Origin: Paraglaciecola sp. L1A13
GTDB lineage: Bacteria; Pseudomonadota; Gammaproteobacteria; Enterobacterales; Alteromonadaceae
Length of the DNA: 64,000 nucleotides
Assembly (NCBI RefSeq): GCF_009796745.1
Contig: NZ_CP047024.1
Location: 3,162,001 to 3,226,000 of the forward strand
Direction of reading: 5' to 3'
Part shown: piece after piece, positions 1 to 8,771 of the stretch
How the letters are laid out: each line of letters begins with the position of its first letter
How positions within the stretch are numbered: the first letter of the stretch is position 1
Position numbers and translations under genes: made by a program
Notes under the pieces: model-generated
What the model was told of the DNA's origin: nothing
The model's input: the letters and a program-made list of their open reading frames with translations, nothing else
Databases searched by the model: none

Positions 1-1637
1 TGCGCTATGGCTAAACGGCGTGACTGACCTTGCGACACACGTCTACCTGCGCTACCCAAGCGAGTATTTAAGCCATTCGGTAATTCTTGTAACCAATCAC
101 CTAACTGAGCTTGATCGCAGGCTTTTTGCATTTGTTCAACACTTGCATTTGGCTCTGCGTAATGCAAATTATCAGCAATGGTGCCATCAAAAATATGATG
201 CTGCTGGGCTAAAATCCCCATCAACTTGGTACGCTTCTCAAAGCTGAGTTCTTTTGCCACACATTGATTTTTCTGAGTGTTATTTAGGCCTTTTTCACTA
301 TTGAAAATAATATGGCCTTGTTGCTCAGGCCATAGTCCGCTGAGTAAATTCACCAATGTTGATTTACCACTACCACTTGGCCCAACTAAGGCAACTTTTT
401 GCTTACTTTTAATCATAAAACTGACATTTTCAAGGGCATAACGGTTACTTGCTGAATCATTAGCAATGCCATTACTAACTGAACTATTGGTGCTGTGTGA
501 ATTCGCTGTTTGACTGTGCGTCAGTGCATCATTGGCGTATTGATAGCTCACCCCTTGCAAAGTGAGCCCGATAGCTTGTTCTGGTAAATCTAATTCAGTA
601 AAATTTTCTGCTACGGAGAATTGCACGCCATCAGGTTCCTTGGCATTTTTAGCTAGCTCTTCCACCTGGCTTTGATCCAATTTGTCATGTAGCGCAAAAA
701 TGCGCCCCGCCGCACTTAATGCTACGGGCATTTGAATAAAGGCATTCGGTAAGGTTAGTACGGTTTCAAAACTGGCCAGCACGAATAGGCTTAGCATGGC
801 CAAGTGCACATTTAGCAATTGGCCAGAATGAACTAAAGGCACCAGTAGAATAACACTAGCAACCATTGACAACTGCACCACAATCAAACTTAAACCATCA
901 CTATCGGCCAACGCTTTATGGCGTTTATCTAACAGTTCATTATAGTTTTTCTGTATATGGTTGCATTTCGCTAGTTGGTTGGCAGTTGCCTGATAGATGG
1001 CCAACTCGCGCTGACCTGTTAACATATCGGACAGGGCTTCTCGTAACTCGGCTGAGCGCTGAGTTTGCTGTGAAGCGGTACGTCTTAGCTTTTGGCTTAA
1101 CAGTATAGGTAACCCGACTCCCACCAGCAAAATGCCACACAAACAGATCATCGCAACCGCAACGTTGAAGTCTGCAATAATCGCAATAACGATGGGCACA
1201 CAGACCAATGCCACAAGCATAGGTAACAGAACATTGAGATAAAACTTGTCCAGCGCGTCTACATCATTTTGCATGCGATTGAATAAATCAGCACTGCGAT
1301 TCATGGCTAAGTCTTTGTTATTAAGTTTGCTTAAGGTGGCAAATACATTAACGCGAATTTCACTTAATAATAAAAAAGTGGCGTTATGGGTAACTAAGCG
1401 CTCTCCGTAGCGCGAGACACTGCGCACTATGGCTAAAAAGCGAATAATACCGGCTGGGGTAAAATAATTCATTTGTACGCCTGCGATACCGGCTGCGGCC
1501 ATGGATGCTAAAAACCAACCTGAAATCGCCAGTAAGCCAACATTAGCAAGAACTGTTAATACCGTTAGAAACACACCGAGCAACATAGATTTATAATGCG
1601 GCCGGCACAATTTTAATAAGCGCATAAAGTTAGTCAT
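1..1637 (-). CDS. cydC: CydC, heterodimeric ABC transporter subunit (partial, C-terminus off the window)
   Basis: CydDC exports thiols (glutathione/cysteine) or handles heme across the inner membrane and is needed to assemble cytochrome bd. Reading frame opens at ATG 1637, overlapping the cydD stop by 8 bp, and stays open to the left edge (about 545 residues seen). The N-terminal half is a membrane-spanning ABC exporter domain; the ATPase half has Walker A GPSGSGKST near residue 420. Near residue 533 the ABC signature reads VSQGQSRRLAIA instead of the usual LSGG[EQ]. The segment between the two halves (about 330-400) is long and Ser/Asn-rich. Last gene of the cydABXDC operon. Walker B lies outside the window. 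Confidence 0.93.
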   Translation of the reverse strand, partial: MTNFMRLLKLCRPHYKSMLLGVFLTVLTVLANVGLLAISGWFLASMAAAGIAGVQMNYFTPAGIIRFLAIVRSVSRYGERLVTHNATFLLLSEIRVNVFATLSKLNNKDLAMNRSADLFNRMQNDVDALDKFYLNVLLPMLVALVCVPIVIAIIADFNVAVAMICLCGILLVGVGLPILLSQKLRRTASQQTQRSAELREALSDMLTGQRELAIYQATANQLAKCNHIQKNYNELLDKRHKALADSDGLSLIVVQLSMVASVILLVPLVHSGQLLNVHLAMLSLFVLASFETVLTLPNAFIQMPVALSAAGRIFALHDKLDQSQVEELAKNAKEPDGVQFSVAENFTELDLPEQAIGLTLQGVSYQYANDALTHSQTANSHSTNSSVSNGIANDSASNRYALENVSFMIKSKQKVALVGPSGSGKSTLVNLLSGLWPEQQGHIIFNSEKGLNNTQKNQCVAKELSFEKRTKLMGILAQQHHIFDGTIADNLHYAEPNASVEQMQKACDQAQLGDWLQELPNGLNTRLGSAGRRVSQGQSRRLAIA

Positions 1638-3537
1638 GACTATGCACCTTTTGTGAAACCGTCTTTTCGTCCCCGTTAGTTTCTGCGTTCGTTTTACCCA
1701 TATCGCCACCGCTATTGAGCAATAACGTAAAAGGACCTGGCTGCTGGCTGATATCTTGGTAACTGCCTTGTTGTACTATCTTTCCGGCTTCAAGCACTAC
1801 AACCTTATCTGCTTGTTGTAATGTTCCCAGGCGATGAGCAATAACCAGCACTAAATGCTGCTTGGCGTATTCGTTTATAGCCGATTGCACACTGTGTTCA
1901 GTTGCGCTATCAAGGTGAGCCGTCGGTTCGTCCAATACTAAGATAGCAGCTTGTTTAATAAAAGCTCTGGCGAGGGCGATGCGTTGCTTTTGTCCACCTG
2001 ATAACCCTTCACCTTGCTCGCCCAATACGGTATCGAAGCCATTCGCTAGGGATTGTATGAACTCAAGGGCACCCGCTTGCTTAGCAGCCTGGTGAATTTG
2101 CGCTTCTGTGGCGTTAGGTTTTGCTAGGGTGATATTGTCTTTTATACTGGCGTAAAACAAGGTAGGTTGCTGGGGTATCCACGCGATGTGCTGTTGCCAA
2201 ACAGGTATATCTTGCTTACAAAGCGGTTGATCGTTCAGCTTAATGCGCGATATTACCTGTGGATAAAAGCCCAATAAGCAATCAAATAAAGTACTTTTTC
2301 CTGCACCACTGGCACCAACAAACGCGATCAATCCCGTTGAGGGTAAGCTCAACACTATGTCGGTAATGCCCTCTTGACTATCAGGGTAAGTAAAACTCAG
2401 CCCTGAGACAGAAACACCATTAATTAAACGACTATTTTGAACAAACCTTGTGCTAAGCGCCGCGGTTTTTTCCTCTTCTTGCAGGAATTTTTCGTCGTCA
2501 GGATCAGTAGCGTTGACTCTCTCATCGGTTGGACTGTGCAATATGTCTAACATATCCCCAGCGGCACTTATTCCTTCTAGGCGAGCGTGATAATGGTTGC
2601 CTAACTTACGCAACGGTAAATAGAACTCCGGGGCTAACAGCAACACCACAAAGCCGGTTGCAAAGTCCAATGTGCCAAAAAACAATCTAAAACCAATCAA
2701 CACAGCCACAAGAGCAACACTGATCGTTGCTAAAAATTCCAAGGCAAAAGACGAGAGAAATGCGACTTTCAATACGCTTAATGTCGCGTGGCGGAAATCA
2801 TCAGAAATACGGGCAATTTGTTGCAATTCGCGCTTAGTGGCATCGAATAACTTTAACTGCGTTAAGCCACGAACCCGATCAAAAAAATAGTTGCCCAACA
2901 TGGCTAATTGTTGCCATCTGGCTTGATTGAGCTGCTCCGCTTTCGAGCCAACCAAAATCATAAAAAATGGGATCAGCGGCGCGGTAAATAGAAAAATTAG
3001 ACCCGCTTGCCAATCTGTGGGGAATATCACTACCAAAATAGCCAGTGGTACTAGCGCACTATAGGCCACGCTGGGCAGATAATTGGCATAATAGTCGTGC
3101 AAGGCTTCTACCCCGTCGTGCACAGTATTGAGCAGTGCCCCGTGTCCTTTTTTATCGGTGAAATGGGGTCCAAGCTGAGTGAGTTTTTGTAGTAAGTTGG
3201 CGCGCATAGCAGATTTAATATTGCGTGCAGCACGAGCACTAAAGCGTTGACTGAGGGCTAAAAACACGCCTCTGGTGATAACAATTATCCCTAAAAACCA
3301 CAGAAAATGGCTCACTTCGCGGATATTCGCGTCTTCAAACATCACAAGATGAATAACTTGTGCCAAAAGATAGGCACTCGCAATCATCAATAAGGCATTA
3401 ACGGTACCAAGGGCGATACTGAATTTAAGTAGACCCGCTGCGGGAGCGGATTCCCGTTTTAAAAAACCGCGCAACAACATTTGTTGTGCGCGGTCTGGAC
3501 GGGGTTTAGTTGTCACGTTCTTTGCTGAGCTTGTCAT
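1630..3537 (-). CDS. cydD: CydD, heterodimeric ABC transporter subunit
   Basis: Partner of CydC in the inner-membrane CydDC exporter required for cytochrome bd maturation. 635 residues: an N-terminal six-helix exporter domain (about 20-330), then an ATPase domain with Walker A GASGAGKST (about 405), canonical signature LSGGQKQRIALARA (about 505-518) and Walker B ILVLDEPTAHLD (about 527). ATG 3537 lies inside the 3' end of cydX, with GAAAGAG a few bases upstream as ribosome binding site, suggesting translational coupling. The C-terminal 25 residues are polar and not conserved-looking. Identity is clear from domain order and operon position. Confidence 0.95.
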   Translation of the reverse strand: MTSSAKNVTTKPRPDRAQQMLLRGFLKRESAPAAGLLKFSIALGTVNALLMIASAYLLAQVIHLVMFEDANIREVSHFLWFLGIIVITRGVFLALSQRFSARAARNIKSAMRANLLQKLTQLGPHFTDKKGHGALLNTVHDGVEALHDYYANYLPSVAYSALVPLAILVVIFPTDWQAGLIFLFTAPLIPFFMILVGSKAEQLNQARWQQLAMLGNYFFDRVRGLTQLKLFDATKRELQQIARISDDFRHATLSVLKVAFLSSFALEFLATISVALVAVLIGFRLFFGTLDFATGFVVLLLAPEFYLPLRKLGNHYHARLEGISAAGDMLDILHSPTDERVNATDPDDEKFLQEEEKTAALSTRFVQNSRLINGVSVSGLSFTYPDSQEGITDIVLSLPSTGLIAFVGASGAGKSTLFDCLLGFYPQVISRIKLNDQPLCKQDIPVWQQHIAWIPQQPTLFYASIKDNITLAKPNATEAQIHQAAKQAGALEFIQSLANGFDTVLGEQGEGLSGGQKQRIALARAFIKQAAILVLDEPTAHLDSATEHSVQSAINEYAKQHLVLVIAHRLGTLQQADKVVVLEAGKIVQQGSYQDISQQPGPFTLLLNSGGDMGKTNAETNGDEKTVSQKVHSHD

Positions 3538-3658
3538 ACAACTCTTTCTGATCGTCCGCTACGCTGTCTTTATTTTGATGAAATTCGTACCACATCACGT
3601 TAATCACGCCAAGTGTACAGGCTAACAATACGCCTAAGATCCAAGCAAAATACCACAT
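3506..3658 (-). CDS. cydX: CydX, small subunit of cytochrome bd oxidase
   Basis: A 50-residue single-helix protein that stabilises the CydAB heme centres. The N-terminus MWYFAWILGVLLACTLGVI closely follows E. coli CydX (MWYFAWILG then LLAC), the family hallmark; a polar tail rich in D, E and K follows. Start ATG 3658 has AGGAG seven bases upstream; an out-of-frame ATG at 3662 is ignored. It sits 69 bp after cydB, and its last 32 bp overlap the start of cydD in another frame. The tail is longer than in E. coli CydX (37 residues). Short enough to be missed by automatic calling. Confidence 0.95.
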   Translation of the reverse strand: MWYFAWILGVLLACTLGVINVMWYEFHQNKDSVADDQKELYDKLSKERDN

Positions 3659-3727
3659 ACATTTTCTCCTTAGGCTACATGTCCATGGATTAAATGGACA
3701 TGGCCTACGTTGGTCAACAATAAGCGA

Positions 3728-4867
3728 TTAATAGCTACCGTGAGTGTTATTTTCGATTTCTTTGACTGTAACTTTGCGCCACATTTTGACGTAGCACCAA
3801 GTGGTGTAAAACAAAATCAAAGGAATAAATATTGCCACTGCAACAAACATCACATTCAATGTCATATGACTGGAAACTGCATCCCACATGGTTAAGCTCA
3901 CGTTAGGGTTATTGCTAGAGGGCATAACGAATGGGAACAAAGACACGCCCGCCGTCATAATAACACCCACCAACATGACACTTGACGATACCAAGCCTAA
4001 ACCTGGTCTACCCATTTTCGAAAACAGCAGCGCAAGTGTTGCCATAGCAAAGCCTAAAGCAGGGAAAATAATGGTCAATGGCATCGCAGTGTAGTTATCT
4101 AACCAAGCACCCGGCGCAGTGGTCACCATTTTACCAATAGGATTAGCATAGCTTTGTGTATCCGGCATACTAACGATTTGATATCCATCCATATTAGCAA
4201 CCCAAACACCCGCTGATGCAAACAGCAACATGAACACGATTAGTGCATAACGACCATATTGCCCAGAACGTTTTGCGACGTCACTATCGGTGCGCAGTTG
4301 CAACCACATACCTGCATGTCCCATCAACATCGTGATACTAATGAGACCGGCTAATAATCCAAACGGATTGAGTAAGCCAAAAAATGACCCTTGATAACTG
4401 GCGCGTAACAAATTATCGATGTTAAAAGGCACACCTAAAAATAAATTACCAAACGCGACACCGAATACTAATGCCGGGATCGCACTGCCACAAAATAGCG
4501 CCCAATCCCAATTATTACGCCAGCGATCAGTCTCTATTTTGCTGCGATAATCGAAGGCTAGCGGGCGAAAAAACAGCGCGAACAAGACCAACAACATGGC
4601 GAAGTAAAAACCTGAAAACGCTGCCGCATACACCATTGGCCAAGCGGCAAATAAGGCTCCACCTGCGGTAATAAACCACACTTGGTTACCGTCCCAGTGG
4701 GCGCCAATGGTGTTAATGACTGTTCTACGTTCACTGTCGGTTTTACCGACTAAGCGCAGTAGCATCGCTACACCCATATCCATACCATCGGTAATAGCGA
4801 AGCCAATCAGCAATATGCCTATAATCAGCCACCACAACAGTTTGAGGGTTTCGTAATCAAAGATCAT
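3728..4867 (-). CDS. cydB: Cytochrome bd ubiquinol oxidase subunit II (CydB)
   Basis: Membrane subunit II of the high-affinity quinol oxidase. 379 residues, the usual family length, with eight or nine hydrophobic helices. The N-terminus has the conserved motif ITDGMDMGVAML (about 25-36), and IGAHWDGNQVWF (about 54-65) is typical of CydB. The start ATG overlaps the cydA stop (ATGA overlap at 4864-4867), so the two are translationally coupled. The downstream neighbour is cydX. No lesion seen. Confidence 0.97.
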   Translation of the reverse strand: MIFDYETLKLLWWLIIGILLIGFAITDGMDMGVAMLLRLVGKTDSERRTVINTIGAHWDGNQVWFITAGGALFAAWPMVYAAAFSGFYFAMLLVLFALFFRPLAFDYRSKIETDRWRNNWDWALFCGSAIPALVFGVAFGNLFLGVPFNIDNLLRASYQGSFFGLLNPFGLLAGLISITMLMGHAGMWLQLRTDSDVAKRSGQYGRYALIVFMLLFASAGVWVANMDGYQIVSMPDTQSYANPIGKMVTTAPGAWLDNYTAMPLTIIFPALGFAMATLALLFSKMGRPGLGLVSSSVMLVGVIMTAGVSLFPFVMPSSNNPNVSLTMWDAVSSHMTLNVMFVAVAIFIPLILFYTTWCYVKMWRKVTVKEIENNTHGSY

Positions 4868-6450
4868 GATTGTGCTCCTAGGTCATCACTGGTTTGCTGA
4901 TTAATTTTTTCAAAGTGATACTTGTTCGTATGCAGCGAGCTTGGCCCGAGACGAATAAAGCGCAGCATTAACCAACTCATGACAATGGCCAAGCCCGTAT
5001 AGAAGATAACGAAGCCGGCGATACTGATCAGTAGATCGTTAGTGGTCAGTGACGAAGTCGCTAAGAAGGTGGGTAAGATTTCTGATATTGCCCAAGGCTG
5101 TCTTCCATACTCTGCCACTACCCAGCCAAATTCGATGGCTATCCAAGGCAAAGGAATACTGAATACCGCGGTCCATAACAACCAGCGCTTCTGTTCGATA
5201 ACGCGATGTGCGTTATAGTAGAACGCCAATACAAATACGATAAGCATAGCCACACCACAGGCCACCATAATCCTAAACGACCAAAACATCGGCCCTACTT
5301 GTGGAAACGAGTCTTTTACTGCTTGTTGAATTTGCGCTTCGGTGGCATCCACAACATTGGGGGTATAACGCTTAAGCAGTAAGCCATACCCTAAATCCGC
5401 TTTTAACGTATCAAAGGTAGCAATATTTTCTGGTGTGTCTTGACCACTTCTGAGTATCTCTAAATATTTATACGCCAACATACCATTACGAATGCGCTTT
5501 TCATGATTGATTTCTAAATCATTAATACCGGTAACTTGTTCGTCTAAAGAACGGGTAGCGATAATGCCCAACGCATAGGGTATTTTGATTGCAGCGTGTG
5601 TCACTTGTTCTTCTGAATCTGGGAAGCCAAATACCGTGAACGCAGCAGGCGCTTCTTCGGTATGCCACTCAGCCTCAATGGTCGCAAGTTTCACTTTTTG
5701 TACTTCGCCAACTTCGTAACCTGATTCATCACCGAGCAAAATAACACATAATATTGACGCTAAACCGAATCCACTGGCGACAGAGAATGAACGTTTCGCA
5801 AACGAAATATCACGCCCTTTTAAAATGTAATAGCTGCTGATACCCAGCACGAACATAGATGCGGCAACGTAACCGGCTGATACGGTATGAATAAACTTAA
5901 CTTGAGCAACTGGGTTAAACACCAATTCTGCGAAACTGGTCATTTCCATACGCATGGTTTGATAATTAAACTCTGATCCCACTGGGTTTTGCATCCAACC
6001 ATTGGCAATCAAAATCCATAATGCCGATAAGTTAGTCCCCACCGCCATCAAAAAGGTTACGCCTAAATGTTGTCTGCGGGTGAGTCGATCCCAACCTAAA
6101 AAGAACATGCCCACAAACGTAGACTCAAGGAAGAACGCCATCAGACCTTCTATCGCTAGCGGCGCACCAAACACATCACCAACATAGTGAGAGTAATAGG
6201 ACCAGTTGGTACCAAATTCGAATTCCATGGTAAGACCGGTAGCCACGCCAATGGCGAAGTTAATACCGAACAACTTACCCCAAAACTTGGTCATATCTCG
6301 GTATATTTCACGGCCAGTCATCACATAAACTGTCTCCATGATAACCAGGATCCAAGTCATGCCCAGCGTCAACGGGACAAAAAGGAAATGGTACAGTACC
6401 GTGATCGCGAACTGTAATCTCGATAGATCCACAAAGGTTTCATCTATCAT
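4864..6450 (-). CDS. cydA: Cytochrome bd ubiquinol oxidase subunit I (CydA)
   Basis: Quinol-oxidising, heme-bearing subunit of cytochrome bd, which reduces O2 to water at low oxygen. 528 residues from ATG 6450, chosen because AGGAG lies eight bases upstream and the protein then begins MIDETFVDLSRLQFA like E. coli CydA; an ATG at 6492 would add 14 unrelated residues. Visible family residues include the N-terminal heme His (YHFLF, His21), KFIHTV, the Q-loop motif GDESGYE, FRIMVACG (heme Met) and EYGRQPWA. The long Q-loop marks the E. coli-like L-type. First gene of cydABXDC. Confidence 0.97.
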   Translation of the reverse strand: MIDETFVDLSRLQFAITVLYHFLFVPLTLGMTWILVIMETVYVMTGREIYRDMTKFWGKLFGINFAIGVATGLTMEFEFGTNWSYYSHYVGDVFGAPLAIEGLMAFFLESTFVGMFFLGWDRLTRRQHLGVTFLMAVGTNLSALWILIANGWMQNPVGSEFNYQTMRMEMTSFAELVFNPVAQVKFIHTVSAGYVAASMFVLGISSYYILKGRDISFAKRSFSVASGFGLASILCVILLGDESGYEVGEVQKVKLATIEAEWHTEEAPAAFTVFGFPDSEEQVTHAAIKIPYALGIIATRSLDEQVTGINDLEINHEKRIRNGMLAYKYLEILRSGQDTPENIATFDTLKADLGYGLLLKRYTPNVVDATEAQIQQAVKDSFPQVGPMFWSFRIMVACGVAMLIVFVLAFYYNAHRVIEQKRWLLWTAVFSIPLPWIAIEFGWVVAEYGRQPWAISEILPTFLATSSLTTNDLLISIAGFVIFYTGLAIVMSWLMLRFIRLGPSSLHTNKYHFEKINQQTSDDLGAQS

Positions 6451-6527
6451 GTTAATGGCTCCTAGTAAGGTCGCATTTGCGACGCCAAACAAATCTAAAA
6501 ATAGGTGATTAACACTCTACGCTTATG

Positions 6528-6551
6528 AAGTTTCAGTAATTACTGAAACTT
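6528..6551. promoter_or_regulatory. Perfect 24-bp palindrome upstream of cydA
   Basis: The half site AAGTTTCAGTAA (6528-6539) is followed at once by its exact reverse complement TTACTGAAACTT (6540-6551). It is about 78 bp upstream of the cydA ATG, in the gap between divergent cydA and lysE, and has no T-run, so it looks like a dimeric regulator operator rather than a terminator. The regulator is not identifiable from the sequence. Confidence 0.55.
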
Positions 6552-6625
6552 TGTCAACTTTACTCCTTTCGCTCATTTTATGTCAACTGATAGCTTATAT
6601 TTAATTTAGTTAATATACGGAAAAT

Positions 6626-6639
6626 TTGACCTACGTCAG
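6626..6639. promoter_or_regulatory. Candidate FNR/ANR-type box in the cyd promoter region
   Basis: TTGAC-CTAC-GTCAG matches the TTGAC/T-N4-A/GTCAA dyad of the FNR/ANR family except for the last base. It lies about 180 bp upstream of cydA. cyd operons are commonly controlled by oxygen-sensing FNR and ArcA, which makes the site plausible; the distance is rather long and the start of transcription is unknown. Confidence 0.4.
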
Positions 6640-6851
6640 TAATAAAGAGTCTACCTAAGTTGATTATATTAAATCCTCTTACCTATACACCTAGTAAATT
6701 CATGCTTGGGTTTGTATATTGCTCGACACAGGGGTAAGACGTTACTGTAGTGGTCAACTAATTCCTGACGCTGAAGTTACAATTCGCCAAACATCCCCCT
6801 ATACAGGTTTCATAGTGAAAACTGTTAAATACATACTAAACAGGAAGACGG

Positions 6852-7481
6852 ATGGATTTGCACGCCTACTTTATTTTTTTAACCACCACCATCATAGTGT
6901 GCATGTCTCCGGGACCTGCTGTAATCACAATTGCTTCTCAGGGGGCTCGTCACGGAGCGAAAAAAGCCCTGTGCGGGGTAACCGGTGTAGCTAGTGCGAA
7001 TGTGGTGTACTTTCTGTTATCTGCCACTGGCATAGCCTCACTGATAATCGCATCTAACTTACTGTTTTCGATCATTAAGTGGATTGGAGTGCTGTATTTA
7101 CTTTACTTAGGCTTAAATGCATTATTTAGTAAAAGCGGCGGGTTGAGCATTAATAAAAAGGCACACTCAAGTGCTAAAGGTGTGGCGTTATTTAGCCAAG
7201 GTTTTATCGTTGAATTGGCTAACCCAAAAGCCTTGCTGTACTTTTTGGCATTACTGCCACAGTTTATTGACATTGAAAAACCCATAATAGGGCAACTGCT
7301 AATTATGGGCGCCTCCTGTTTATTGGTCGATTTGATGTCTTACACAATGTACGCTTATATTGGCCAAAAATTGTCCAATGGTTCGGTTAAGTCGTCGATT
7401 GTAAACGTAATCAATAAATCTGCCGGAGGTTTTTTACTCTTTGCTGGCATAAAAATGGCTTCGGTCAGCGCAAATATTTAG
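6852..7481 (+). CDS. LysE/RhtB-family amino-acid exporter
   Basis: Inner-membrane exporter of the LysE/RhtB superfamily, which expels amino acids such as homoserine, threonine, lysine or related metabolites; the substrate cannot be told from sequence. 209 residues with about six hydrophobic helices. The N-terminal family motif MSPGPA (about 18-23) and the mid-protein NPKALLYFLALLPQF segment are typical. AGGAAG lies upstream of ATG 6852. Divergent from the cyd operon, with which it shares a 400-bp gap, and convergent with the VOC gene downstream. No neighbouring metabolic gene suggests a substrate. Confidence 0.9.
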   Translation: MDLHAYFIFLTTTIIVCMSPGPAVITIASQGARHGAKKALCGVTGVASANVVYFLLSATGIASLIIASNLLFSIIKWIGVLYLLYLGLNALFSKSGGLSINKKAHSSAKGVALFSQGFIVELANPKALLYFLALLPQFIDIEKPIIGQLLIMGASCLLVDLMSYTMYAYIGQKLSNGSVKSSIVNVINKSAGGFLLFAGIKMASVSANI

Positions 7482-7545
7482 TCAGCGTCAAATTCATACC
7501 TCACTAAAACGCATTGGTTATAAACAAGGCCATTTCATCAATGCC

Positions 7546-7896
7546 CTACTGGGTGTTTAATTCCGTGATATGCCACAACTCGCCTGACGGTCCCCACAAA
7601 TAAACGACCTTGCCCCAAGATTCGTGTTTAATTGGCTGATATTTAGTAGCCAAATCACCCATGCTTTCAATTTGCGCAAAAGCGGCATGTATATCTGGCA
7701 CAATCAATTGCATCATAAGGTTTTCAGCGAATGCTTGTTGGCAACTATTCTGTAAAAAGAAGGTACATTCATCACAGGTAAATAGACATAATTGATCATT
7801 GACGGATTCTTTGCTAAAGCCTAACGCTTGGTAGAATTGTTGGGATAGCGCAAAATCTTTGCTCGGAATAAATAAACGAATATCAGTTGTGTGCAT
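7546..7896 (-). CDS. VOC (glyoxalase/bleomycin-resistance fold) family protein
   Basis: Small metal-binding-fold protein of 116 residues, the normal size for a single vicinal-oxygen-chelate domain. The N-terminus DIRLFIPSKDFALSQQFYQA and the C-terminal GPSGELWHITE are typical of the family, where such sites hold metal ligands or bind hydrophobic antibiotics. No substrate can be named; the family includes glyoxalases, dioxygenases and drug-binding proteins. It stands alone between convergent lysE and a 150-bp gap. The SD is weak. Confidence 0.8.
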   Translation of the reverse strand: MHTTDIRLFIPSKDFALSQQFYQALGFSKESVNDQLCLFTCDECTFFLQNSCQQAFAENLMMQLIVPDIHAAFAQIESMGDLATKYQPIKHESWGKVVYLWGPSGELWHITELNTQ

Positions 7897-8044
7897 ACTC
7901 TGACCTTTTCAATGATCTGCTGTTTAAATGTTACCTAAAAGCTTACTGTTGCATGCAATAGCAAGCAAGACTCTTTAAATAGCGTTAATCGGCGCAACGA
8001 GCACGACTTATCAAATATATAGAACAGATTTAAGATTTAATCTG

Positions 8045-8683
8045 TTATTTTCGGTTAACAGCTGCGCGGTATGCGTTTACATAACCTTTTGCATTTTCAG
8101 CCACTTGCGCCACCGTCATGCCAGCTTTATACAAACCTGAACCCAAGCCAAAGCCGCCAGCACCCACATCAATAAAGCCAGCAATAGTTTCGTTAGAAAC
8201 TCCCCCAACGGGCAAAACAGGTATATTGTTAGGTAATACCACCATCATGCCTTTCAGGCCAGTTGCACCTAAGGTTTCTGCAGGGAATAATTTAATGCCG
8301 TCGGCGCCAGCATCAATAGCTTTAAAGGCTTCTGTAACCGTATAGAAACCGGGAATGCAGTACAGGCCTTGGGCTTTAGCACGGCGAATAACATCGGTAT
8401 TCACATTAGGAGAGATAATGACTTTGCCACCTATAGCGTGCTGATCGACCTGTTCACAGTTCAATACGGTGCCCGCACCAATAATCAAATCATCACCAAA
8501 TGTATAAACTAAACGCTTTATACTTTCATAGGGCTGAGGCGAATTAAGAGGTACCTCAATAATTCTGAAACCTTCTGTCTGCAATGTTCGAGCAACGTCA
8601 ATCACTTCGTCTGGTGTAATACCACGTAAAATAGCGACCAGCGGTAACTGAGTCATCGCTGTTTGAAAAATATTTAAACTCAT
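8045..8683 (-). CDS. dgoA: 2-dehydro-3-deoxy-6-phosphogalactonate aldolase
   Basis: Class I aldolase splitting KDPGal to pyruvate and glyceraldehyde 3-phosphate in the DeLey-Doudoroff galactose/galactonate route. 212 residues; conserved LVAILRGITPDE (Arg), IIEVPLNSPQ (Glu), IGAGTVL and the Schiff-base lysine in GIKLFPAE. The PLNSPQ and GLGSGLY motifs favour DgoA over KDPG aldolase Eda. Two adjacent ATGs exist (8686 and 8683); the second is better spaced from AAGGA. Immediately upstream lie the broken remains of dgoK, the kinase making its substrate, so this copy may be orphaned or fed by a kinase elsewhere. Confidence 0.9.
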   Translation of the reverse strand: MSLNIFQTAMTQLPLVAILRGITPDEVIDVARTLQTEGFRIIEVPLNSPQPYESIKRLVYTFGDDLIIGAGTVLNCEQVDQHAIGGKVIISPNVNTDVIRRAKAQGLYCIPGFYTVTEAFKAIDAGADGIKLFPAETLGATGLKGMMVVLPNNIPVLPVGGVSNETIAGFIDVGAGGFGLGSGLYKAGMTVAQVAENAKGYVNAYRAAVNRK

Positions 8684-8771
8684 CATTAATCCTTAAAAAT
8701 GAAAGGTTGAAAGCAGGCCCAGCGGCTAAATTGAGTTTGACCGAATCAGTTTTACACAAACTTACGCAGGG

